The position numbers were made by a program, and so were the translations under genes. 8,566 bases of DNA from CAYIFA01 sp964362625 (lineage in GTDB: Bacteria; Patescibacteriota; Minisyncoccia; 1-14-0-10-42-19), in assembly GCA_964362625.1 (NCBI GenBank), contig CAYIFA010000037.1, positions 1 to 8,566 of the forward strand, in the 5' to 3' direction. The notes beneath the pieces were generated by a model. That model ran no database searches and was not told the origin of the DNA. It worked only from the letters and a program-made list of their open reading frames with translations. Positions 3,919 to 8,566 of the stretch are shown here, piece after piece. Numbering within the stretch: the stretch's first letter is position 1; every line of letters begins with the position of its first letter.

Positions 3919-6005
3919 CCCGCGAACTTTCACCGCAATATAACCCCAAAGAAGTCGAAGAAAAAATCTACCGGATGTGGGAAGAATCCGGATTTTTTAA
4001 TCCGGATAATTTGCCGGGCAAGCGTCTAAAGACCTACACCATCGTAATGGCGCCGCCCAATATCACCGGATCGCTACATATGGGGCACGCGCTCGAATAT
4101 ACGCTGTCCGATATTTTGATCCGGTACAAACGCATGTCCGGGCACAAAACTCTGTGGCTGCCCGGAACTGACCACGCCGGCATTGCCACGCAAAATGTCG
4201 TTGAAAAAGAACTCAAAAAACAAGGAGTCACTCGCCATGACATTGGCCGAGAAAAACTAATAGAAAAAATATGGGAATGGAAGGAAAAATACGGATATAC
4301 CATTATTAATCAACTAAAAAAAATCGGATCTTCCGCCGATTGGTCACGTCTTCGTTTTACCATGGATGCTAACTACCAAGACGCGGTGAAAACAGCTTTT
4401 TTACATTACCACAAAAAGGGCCTGATTTATCAAGGCGAACGGACCGTCAACTGGTGCCCGAGATGCCAAACATCGCTTTCGGATTTAGAAGTTGAACACA
4501 AAGAAGAAAACGGAGTTTTCTACTATATAAAGTACGGCCCGTTTACGGTTGGAACAGTGCGCCCGGAAACCAAACTTGGAGATACGGCTCTTGCGGTAAA
4601 TCCAAACGACAAAAGATATAAAGACTATGTCGGAAAAGAAATAACTATACGGTCGGTGAACTCATCGGTGCCCGCCGACGGTGAACCGAAATTAAAAGAT
4701 ATCAAAATAAAAGTCGTGGCCGATAATGCCGCCGACCCGGAATTTGGAACCGGGATAATTAAAGTAACACCGGCGCATGACCAGACCGACTTTGAAATAC
4801 ATGAACGCCATCCGGAAGTCCTGATACTCAAAGTGATAGATGAAAAAGGCCGAATGAATGAAAACGCTGGGATCCGTTATCAGGGACTGAAGGTTGCGGA
4901 GGCTCGCGAAAAAATTGTTGACGACCTTACCAAACTCGGCTTGATGGAGAAAACCGAAGAATACAAACACAATGTTTCGATTTGTTATCGTTGCGGAACA
5001 ATAATCGAGCCGCTTTTATCCAAACAGTGGTTTTTAAAAATGGGCGGACTGGCCGTACTCGCGACCAGGGCGGTTAAATCCGGCAAAGTAAAATTCCATC
5101 CCAAACGCTGGGAAAAGGTTTACTTTGATTGGTTAAAAAACGTGAAGGATTGGTGTATTTCTCGCCAAATCTGGTGGGGACACAAGATTCCTCTGGATGG
5201 CGTGGATGATGTTCTTGATACCTGGTTTTCTTCGGCACTTTGGCCGTTTGCCACACTGGGCTGGCCGCAAAAAACCACGGACCTAAAAACATTTTATCCG
5301 GCCGACGTTAATACCAACGACCGCGGAATAATTAACCTTTGGGATATGCGGATGGTTTTTTCCGGGCTGGAATTCATGAAGCAGGTACCGTTTAAGGATA
5401 ACTTAGTCCATGCCACCATCCTTACTAAAGACGGCCGCCGCATGTCCAAATCGCTCGGGACAGGCATTGATCCGATGGACCCAATAGAACGTTACGGCGC
5501 AGATGCCACCCGTTTCGGCCTAATTTGGCAAGCCATGGGCAACCAGGATATACACTGGTCAGAGGAACATATAATAGCTGGGAAGAAATTTGCTAATAAG
5601 ATTTGGAACGCGTCGCGCTTTGTATTAATGACTACGGATAAATTTACGACAACTTATAACCACCGCAAAAAAAAATTAACAGAGGCCGATAAACAAATGA
5701 TACAATATATAACGAGTATTAATAAGGGCGTAAGCAAATATATTGATGGCTATAATTTTGGATTAGCATTACATGACCTATACGATTTTTTCTGGCATGA
5801 ATTTTGTGATATTTACATTGAAGCTGCAAAAAAACAATTGCAAAACGAGGACACGAAAGAAAACACAAAAGAAATTCTGTCATACGGACTATACACCTCA
5901 CTTAAATTACTGCATCCATTTATGCCTCATATTACTGAAGAAATATGGTCCATTCTGCCGGCAAAAAATAAAAAGATGCTCATAGTCGAAGAGTGGCCAC
6001 AATGA
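3912..6005 (+). CDS. valS: Valyl-tRNA synthetase, short form
   Basis: Class I aminoacyl-tRNA synthetase charging tRNA-Val. Visible: A-P-P-N-I-T-G-S-L-H-M-G-H-A (47-60, HIGH motif H56-H59), P-G-T-D-H-A-G-I-A-T-Q (84-94), Cys pairs C182/C185 and C358/C361 (metal knuckle), CP1 editing domain with T-V-R-P-E-T (215-220) and G-T-G-I-I-K-V-T-P-A-H-D (279-290), W-C-I-S-R-Q-I-W-W-G-H (414-424), D-T-W-F-S-S-A-L-W-P-F (436-446), R-M-S-K-S (510-514, KMSKS), and an anticodon-binding helical domain (~555-697). It has 697 aa, against ~850-950 usual. Two parts are missing: the ~40-residue second zinc knuckle between G-H-K-I-P (427) and D-D-V-L-D (432), and everything after E-E-W-P, including the C-terminal coiled-coil arm. 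The ATG at 3912 is chosen over an upstream TTG at 3903; no Shine-Dalgarno site is visible. Its stop overlaps the next start (ATGA). Adjacent ValRS residues (V, W, D-T-W-F-S-S-A-L-W-P) favour Val over Ile or Leu. Confidence 0.95.
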   Translation: MSTRELSPQYNPKEVEEKIYRMWEESGFFNPDNLPGKRLKTYTIVMAPPNITGSLHMGHALEYTLSDILIRYKRMSGHKTLWLPGTDHAGIATQNVVEKELKKQGVTRHDIGREKLIEKIWEWKEKYGYTIINQLKKIGSSADWSRLRFTMDANYQDAVKTAFLHYHKKGLIYQGERTVNWCPRCQTSLSDLEVEHKEENGVFYYIKYGPFTVGTVRPETKLGDTALAVNPNDKRYKDYVGKEITIRSVNSSVPADGEPKLKDIKIKVVADNAADPEFGTGIIKVTPAHDQTDFEIHERHPEVLILKVIDEKGRMNENAGIRYQGLKVAEAREKIVDDLTKLGLMEKTEEYKHNVSICYRCGTIIEPLLSKQWFLKMGGLAVLATRAVKSGKVKFHPKRWEKVYFDWLKNVKDWCISRQIWWGHKIPLDGVDDVLDTWFSSALWPFATLGWPQKTTDLKTFYPADVNTNDRGIINLWDMRMVFSGLEFMKQVPFKDNLVHATILTKDGRRMSKSLGTGIDPMDPIERYGADATRFGLIWQAMGNQDIHWSEEHIIAGKKFANKIWNASRFVLMTTDKFTTTYNHRKKKLTEADKQMIQYITSINKGVSKYIDGYNFGLALHDLYDFFWHEFCDIYIEAAKKQLQNEDTKENTKEILSYGLYTSLKLLHPFMPHITEEIWSILPAKNKKMLIVEEWPQ

Positions 6006-6769
6006 ACCAAGCGCTCACCTTAGGATCAAACTTAATCTACGCCTTTCTCGGCGGAATTATACCAGCCATTATTTGGCTGTGGTTTTGGCTGAAAGAAGAT
6101 CCGCACCCGGAACCGCAAAAAGTGCTTGCCCGCGCATTCCTGGCCGGGGCCCTGGTTATTCCGCTCGCCATGATTGTTGAGGCGTTTTTCTGCGAAACCG
6201 GGCGCCTGGCCAACCTCATCTCCGATTGTACCAGCTACCCGGTCTGGCTTTTATTTCTGTGGGCGGCAACCGAAGAGGTCTTTAAATTCGCCGCGGCCTA
6301 TTGGGCCGCGTTACGCCTCCCGATTTTTAACGAACCGATTGAAGCGCCAATTTATCTTATTACCGCTGCGCTGGGCTTTGCTGCCATGGAAAACAGCATA
6401 TTTATCTTCAAAATAATTTCGAGCTACCAAAACACCGAAATCGGCATTCTCACCGGCCAGTTACGATTTTTGGGTGCCATGCTTTTGCACGTGACAACTT
6501 CAGGAATAGTAGGCGCCAGCATTGCCTTCTCGTTCTTTCACCGCGAACACCGCCACCGGAATATCATTGGCGGGATCTTAACAGCTACTCTGTTGCACGC
6601 GCTTTTCAATTATTTTATACTGGAATCAGGGGGAGAAAATGTTTTAAGCGTATTTTTGTTCGTCTGGATCATAACCATAGCTTTTATATTCCTCCTGGAA
6701 AGAATTAAAAAATTAAAACCCGAGTCAACAGGGAACAGTCAACAGCCAACAGGAAAACAAACGTTTTAA
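6002..6769 (+). CDS. PrsW-family intramembrane protease
   Basis: 255-aa polytopic membrane protein with about seven to eight hydrophobic segments. PrsW (CAAX/Rce1-related superfamily) signatures are present: D-P-H-P-E-P near the first loop (33-38), E91-E92-V-F-K95 in a membrane helix, G-F-A-A-M-E-N (125-131), H163 and the H199-A-L-F-N motif. These Glu/His residues form the presumed active site. In Bacillus, PrsW cleaves an anti-sigma factor in response to envelope stress; the substrate here is unknown. I use the ATG at 6002, which overlaps the valS stop as ATGA, rather than an in-frame GTG at 5993. The last ~15 residues (E-S-T-G-N-S-Q-Q-P-T and onward) are encoded by a repeat that continues past the stop, so they are probably a non-functional tail. 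Hsp20 follows 37 nt later. Confidence 0.88.
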   Translation: MNQALTLGSNLIYAFLGGIIPAIIWLWFWLKEDPHPEPQKVLARAFLAGALVIPLAMIVEAFFCETGRLANLISDCTSYPVWLLFLWAATEEVFKFAAAYWAALRLPIFNEPIEAPIYLITAALGFAAMENSIFIFKIISSYQNTEIGILTGQLRFLGAMLLHVTTSGIVGASIAFSFFHREHRHRNIIGGILTATLLHALFNYFILESGGENVLSVFLFVWIITIAFIFLLERIKKLKPESTGNSQQPTGKQTF

Positions 6770-6788
6770 GCCCTGATGACTGTTGACT
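6723..6788. repeat. AGTCAACAG direct/inverted repeat cluster at the end of the PrsW gene
   Basis: AGTCAACAG occurs at 6723-6731 and 6737-6745, with a shorter CCAACAG at 6746-6752. The inverse CTGTTGACT lies at 6780-6788, followed by AGTGACTAGT (6789-6798). Either left copy can pair with the right copy as a 9-bp hairpin. The left part is coding (PrsW C-terminus) and the right part is intergenic. The poly-T tract of a terminator is absent. The same AGTCAACA core occurs in the tsaD palindrome at 2559-2600. Confidence 0.65.
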
Positions 6789-6806
6789 AGTGACTAGTCC
6801 TTAATT

Positions 6807-7265
6807 ATGAACAAACCTTCTTTTTTTGAGCGCCTAACCGGTAGCATCCAGGCAGATGAGGAAACTTACACTACCGAACTGGCGAGCAGCCACAAAACCC
6901 CGCCAAAACCCGAACTACCGGCTAGCGATGAAGACGCCCAGCTTTCAATAGATATGTACCAGAACCCGGCGGAAATCATAATCCAGGCCATGGTTGCCGG
7001 TGTTCGACCGGAGGATCTGGACGTTTCGATAACCCAGGACATGGTGACCATCAAAGGCCGGCGCGCCTATCAGCATCAGGTAACCGAAGACAATTTTTAC
7101 TATCGAGAGCTATATTGGGGCACATTTACCCGTTCCATACTTCTACCGCAGGAAGTTGATGCCGAAGAATCTCAAGCAACCATCAAACACGGGGTTTTGA
7201 ACATCAGATTGCCCAAACTAGACAAGGCCAGGATCCAGAAACTAAAAGTCAAAGCTGGAGATTGA
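6807..7265 (+). CDS. Small heat-shock protein, Hsp20/alpha-crystallin family
   Basis: 152-aa ATP-independent holdase chaperone. Residues 1-45 are a variable, acidic and Pro-rich N-terminal arm. The alpha-crystallin domain runs from about 46 to 143: D-M-Y-Q-N-P-A-E-I-I-I-Q-A-M-V-A-G-V-R-P-E-D-L-D-V-S-I, V-T-I-K-G-R-R, the Y-Y-R-E-L-Y-W-G-T-F-T-R-S-I-L-L-P stretch, and the diagnostic H-G-V-L-N-I-R-L-P-K near the end. The C-terminal tail is short and lacks a clear I-x-I/V motif beyond I-Q-K-L-K-V. The ATG at 6807 is directly preceded by an AT-rich stretch with no Shine-Dalgarno site. It may be read through from prsW or have an unidentified promoter. It is similar to other Patescibacterial Hsp20 proteins in having the pattern 'D-x-Y-x-x-P-x-x-I-x-I', a resemblance judged from memory. 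Confidence 0.92.
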   Translation: MNKPSFFERLTGSIQADEETYTTELASSHKTPPKPELPASDEDAQLSIDMYQNPAEIIIQAMVAGVRPEDLDVSITQDMVTIKGRRAYQHQVTEDNFYYRELYWGTFTRSILLPQEVDAEESQATIKHGVLNIRLPKLDKARIQKLKVKAGD

Positions 7266-7290
7266 CAAACATTTAGTAATATGGTATGAT
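7262..7290 (+). promoter_or_regulatory. Upstream promoter (P1) of the 3D-domain gene
   Basis: A perfect TTGACA (7262-7267) overlaps the hsp20 stop codon, followed by exactly 17 nt and TATGAT (7285-7290). The expected start is near 7297, giving a leader of about 27 nt that begins at the TACCCTA dyad. Confidence 0.65.
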
Positions 7291-7318
7291 TGTATTTACC
7301 CTACAAGTAGGGTATAAT
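7290..7318 (+). promoter_or_regulatory. Downstream promoter (P2) of the 3D-domain gene
   Basis: TTGTAT (7290-7295), 17 nt, then a perfect TATAAT (7313-7318). The expected start is at about 7324-7326, on the ATG itself, so P2 would make a leaderless mRNA. It is in tandem with P1; the -35 of P2 abuts the -10 of P1. Confidence 0.5.
7297..7314. repeat. Operator-like dyad TACCCTA-N4-TAGGGTA
   Basis: A perfect 7-bp inverted repeat with a CAAG spacer. It begins at the predicted P1 start and its right arm enters the P2 -10 element. A bound repressor would block both promoters; as RNA it would be a small 5'-leader hairpin in P1 transcripts. It is not followed by a T tract, so it is not a terminator for hsp20. 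Confidence 0.55.
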
Positions 7319-7323
7319 ACATT

Positions 7324-7773
7324 ATGCATATAGAGTTAGGTAGGGCTTTAGTAGGCCTTTTTTTAATGGTAGGGGTAGCGTTGGGGGCAGATACAAAGCA
7401 GAAACCGGCTGTTATCGGTGGAGTAGCCGTGGATAACCAGGCGACCGAAGAAGCCGCCGCGCCGGAAGTCGTTAAAATAGAACTGACGGTTACCGGCTAT
7501 TCCAGTTCTCCGGATGAGACCGACGAGGATCCGTTCACCACTGCCTCCGGCAAAAGTGTCCGGGATGGCATAGTAGCCACAAACTTGTTGCCTTTCGGGA
7601 CCAAAGTCCGCATCCCGGAAGAGTTCGGCGACAAAGTATTTGTAGTCGAAGACCGCATGCATCGCAGGTTCTCTAACCGTATTGACGTATGGTTTCCGTC
7701 AAAATCCGAAGCCAAGGTATTCGGCAAGAAAAACCTGGAAATAGAGATCCTGCCGGAAGAGGTTGAGTCGTAA
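7324..7773 (+). CDS. Secreted 3D-domain (RlpA/MltA-like double-psi beta-barrel) protein
   Basis: 149 aa. The N-terminus is a probable signal peptide (hydrophobic ~8-20, cleavage likely after A-L-G or G-A near residue 21-22), followed by an Ala/Glu-rich linker to about 50. The domain at 52-142 has the 3D-family pattern: L-T-V-T-G-Y-S-S-S (54-62), T-T-A-S-G (72-76), D-G-I-V-A-T-N (81-87), L-P-F-G-T-K-V-R-I-P (89-98), V-F-V-V-E-D (105-110), N-R-I-D-V-W-F (118-124) and S-E-A-K-V-F-G (128-134). D110 and D121 fit two of the conserved aspartates. Such domains occur in Stp/YabE/YuiC-type and MltA enzymes acting on or binding peptidoglycan, so a wall-remodelling role outside the membrane is likely. 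No separate catalytic domain is present. No Shine-Dalgarno site precedes the ATG at 7324. A terminator follows, making it a one-gene unit. Confidence 0.87.
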   Translation: MHIELGRALVGLFLMVGVALGADTKQKPAVIGGVAVDNQATEEAAAPEVVKIELTVTGYSSSPDETDEDPFTTASGKSVRDGIVATNLLPFGTKVRIPEEFGDKVFVVEDRMHRRFSNRIDVWFPSKSEAKVFGKKNLEIEILPEEVES

Positions 7774-7795
7774 TTATAACTAGACGTCTAATCAA

Positions 7796-7836
7796 AATAC
7801 CGTCCCCGATTTGGTCGAGGGACGGTATTGTTTTAT
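7796..7836 (+). terminator. Rho-independent terminator of the 3D-domain gene
   Basis: An 11-bp perfect stem (7796-7806 with 7819-7829, AATACCGTCCC and its complement), a 12-nt loop, then GTTTTAT. It lies 22 nt after the stop codon at 7771-7773. A short 10-base palindrome TAGACGTCTA lies between them (7781-7790). Confidence 0.85.
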
Positions 7837-7851
7837 CTGTATACACTAATT

Positions 7852-7878
7852 AAAAAACGGCAACCGTTATCGGTTGCC
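7852..7878 (-). terminator. Rho-independent terminator of the 96-aa minus-strand gene
   Basis: On the minus strand GGCAACCG-ATAA-CGGTTGCC (7878-7859) forms a perfect 8-bp stem, followed by G and six T (7857-7852). It lies 12 nt past the TAG stop at 7891 and supports transcription of that gene leftward. Confidence 0.85.
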
Positions 7879-7890
7879 ATGACTATTTAT

Positions 7891-8181
7891 CTACTGCCCC
7901 TTAGTGGCATTAAACGAACATCCTCGTAAGCGTTCGGGGAAAACGAGTTTACTTGTGAAGATATTTACCACTTCTGATCGACCGCCAATCGTACATGCTA
8001 CACCTTCCCAGCGACACGCTTCATATAGCGCCCTAGTTCTGGTCATCAATTTTGGATCACGCTTAAAAGCGCTTCCGTGTCCGCTACAGTATAAAGCATA
8101 CCACCGCCCCACCAGAAGATCGCATATAAAAGTGAGAAGTTTCGTAATACGGTATTTACGGTATTTTGAGCCTAGTCGCAT
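7891..8181 (-). CDS. Small basic protein of unknown function (96 aa)
   Basis: I do not recognise this protein. It starts M-R-L-G-S-K-Y-R-K-Y-R, has a mildly hydrophobic stretch (about 12-32, with W27), then a central G-H-G-S-A-F-K-R-D-P-K segment (34-44), R-A-L-Y-E-A-C-R-W-E-G-V (50-61) and a beta-type C-terminal half. There are five cysteines (C20, C32, C56, C63, C88) not in a zinc-finger spacing, and Arg/Lys dominate the charge. It is a complete unit: a -35/-10 at 8218-8245, a strong Shine-Dalgarno sequence GGGAGGT at 8187-8193 five nt before the ATG, a TAG stop and a terminator just behind it. The opposite strand is open over nearly the same span, but has none of these signals. It is divergent from the intron-bearing tRNA-Phe. 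Confidence 0.72.
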   Translation of the reverse strand: MRLGSKYRKYRITKLLTFICDLLVGRWYALYCSGHGSAFKRDPKLMTRTRALYEACRWEGVACTIGGRSEVVNIFTSKLVFPERLRGCSFNATKGQ

Positions 8182-8217
8182 AGGCTACCTCCCTACTATT
8201 TTGTTTCTCTAAAAACA

Positions 8218-8245
8218 GTTTTACTTTTATATAGAGTTTTGTCAA
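8218..8245 (-). promoter_or_regulatory. Promoter of the 96-aa gene
   Basis: On the minus strand a perfect TTGACA (8240-8245) is followed by 16 nt and TAAAAC (8218-8223), a four-of-six match to the -10 consensus. A TATATA within the spacer is too near the -35 to be its partner. The leader would be about 30 nt and contains the GGGAGGT ribosome binding site. Confidence 0.45.
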
Positions 8246-8251
8246 TATTTG

Positions 8252-8260
8252 TGCTAGCAT
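8252..8260 (+). promoter_or_regulatory. Possible extended -10 promoter of tRNA-Phe
   Basis: TGC-TAGCAT is an extended -10 motif (four of six in the hexamer) that would start RNA near 8267, three bases before the tRNA. No matching -35 is present at 17 nt. Weak evidence; the position fits. Confidence 0.3.
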
Positions 8261-8269
8261 CTATTTAAA

Positions 8270-8566
8270 GCCGCGGTAGCTCAATGGTAGAGCGCATCCC
8301 TGAATTTCTTCGGGGCCTTCTGTAGTAATGCAGATTGAACAATCGGGTGAATTCGGGGAAAATCCGGCACTAAGCTGGACAACCCCGAACCAAGCCAGAA
8401 AGGGTTTTCAGTTTTCTGGAAGGCGTAGAGACTAGCGAGTGAGACCCAACGATAATCTCGCAAATAGCGCCCGATCCCGACATATAAATTTTAATTTATA
8501 ACGGGAATGATATAGTCCAAATATCCTTGGAAGAGGATGGCGTCGGGGGTTCGATTCCCTCCCGCG
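8270..8566 (+). tRNA. tRNA-Phe(GAA) interrupted by a group I intron; 3' end cut by the window
   Basis: The 5' exon is 8270-8301 and the 3' exon 8530-8566. Acceptor 5' strand GCCGCGG pairs with CCGCG at 8562-8566; only the last two acceptor bases, discriminator and any CCA lie beyond the window. D arm GCTC/GAGC with loop AATGGTA, anticodon stem CATCC (8295-8299) with GGATG (8535-8539), loop C-T-GAA-G-A after splicing, so anticodon GAA (phenylalanine) with G37. The variable loop is GCGTC; T stem GGGGG/CCCTC has loop TTCGATT. Joining the exons restores every standard stem. The intron sits after the invariant T33, immediately 5' of the anticodon. Confidence 0.93.
8302..8529 (+). ncRNA. Compact (228-nt) group I self-splicing intron in tRNA-Phe
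   Basis: The helices can be drawn directly. P1: exon CCCT (8298-8301) with GGGG (8312-8315), giving the required U-G pair at the 5' splice site, extended by GAA/TTC. P10: guide bases TTC (8309-8311) with the first three 3'-exon bases GAA (8530-8532). P2: CTGT/GCAG (8319-8332). P3: 8342-8347 with 8470-8475. P4: TTCGGGG (8352-8358) with CCCCGAA (8383-8389). P5: 8363-8368 with 8374-8379. P6: 8395-8401 with 8413-8419. P7: GACTA (8430-8434) with TAGTC (8513-8517), the latter in the typical S-element GATATAGTCC. P8: TCCCG/CGGGA (8475-8479, 8502-8506) with an AT hairpin on top. The last intron base is G, as required. There is no homing-endonuclease ORF. Subgroup is uncertain because of an extra stem between P7 and P3. 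Confidence 0.92.

Noticed and set aside
5993..6001. GTG start for the PrsW-family gene
   Set aside because: The ATG at 6002 gives the classic ATGA overlap with the valS stop.
5940..6010. Frameshift truncating valS
   Set aside because: The following frame encodes a complete PrsW protein from its first residues, and no remnant of the ValRS C-terminal arm is visible; the short form looks genuine.
7904..8212. Plus-strand ORF of 102 codons opposite the 96-aa gene
   Set aside because: No Shine-Dalgarno site or promoter of its own, it reads through a minus-strand promoter region, and the minus frame has a strong SD and a matching terminator.
8281..8463. Minus-strand 60-codon ORF across the tRNA-Phe intron
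   Set aside because: It lies antisense to a structured intron core and tRNA exon, lacks an SD, and is not a homing endonuclease.
1..8566. UGA-as-glycine genetic code (Gracilibacteria/Absconditabacteria)
   Set aside because: UGA terminates hicB, hicA, valS and hsp20 at family-appropriate positions.

Overview
The window looks like part of a Candidate Phyla Radiation (Patescibacteria, most likely Parcubacteria-like) chromosome. This is inferred from gene content and style: short genes, an unusually short valyl-tRNA synthetase, a TsaD swollen by low-complexity and palindromic inserts, a stand-alone MetRS-beta-type tRNA-binding protein, and a group I intron in a tRNA. UGA is a normal stop codon (hicB, hicA, valS and hsp20 end with it), so this is not a UGA-recoded lineage such as Gracilibacteria.

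Layout. Left arm (1-2340), minus strand throughout: hicB, hicA, a MetRS-beta-like tRNA-binding protein (each junction overlapping or only a few bases apart) and tRNA-Val(GAC), then, from its own extended -10 promoter, a bacterial PH-domain membrane protein and a one-pass membrane protein of unknown function. Next to a divergent promoter region (2305-2386), the plus strand carries tRNA-Glu(UUC) and, five bases after it, tsaD. A 43-codon minus-strand gene for a Cys/His-rich mini-protein (3717-3848) converges on tsaD, and its likely terminator lies inside the tsaD coding sequence. Then come valS and a PrsW-family membrane protease (four-base overlap), an Hsp20 chaperone, and a secreted 3D-domain (double-psi beta-barrel) protein with its own promoters and a terminator. 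The right end holds an unrecognised 96-aa minus-strand gene with promoter, Shine-Dalgarno site and terminator, and a divergent tRNA-Phe(GAA) interrupted by a 228-nt group I intron. The window ends two base pairs before the end of that tRNA's acceptor stem.

How the genes relate: most of the window serves translation (three tRNAs, ValRS, the t6A enzyme TsaD, a tRNA-binding OB-fold protein, and the HicA mRNA interferase with its antitoxin). The valS-prsW-hsp20-3D stretch adds envelope and protein-quality functions. The most notable items are the tRNA-Phe intron, whose P1, P10 and core helices can be drawn by eye, and the tsaD gene, which appears to have absorbed several repeat elements in frame. 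One of these doubles as an antisense terminator.
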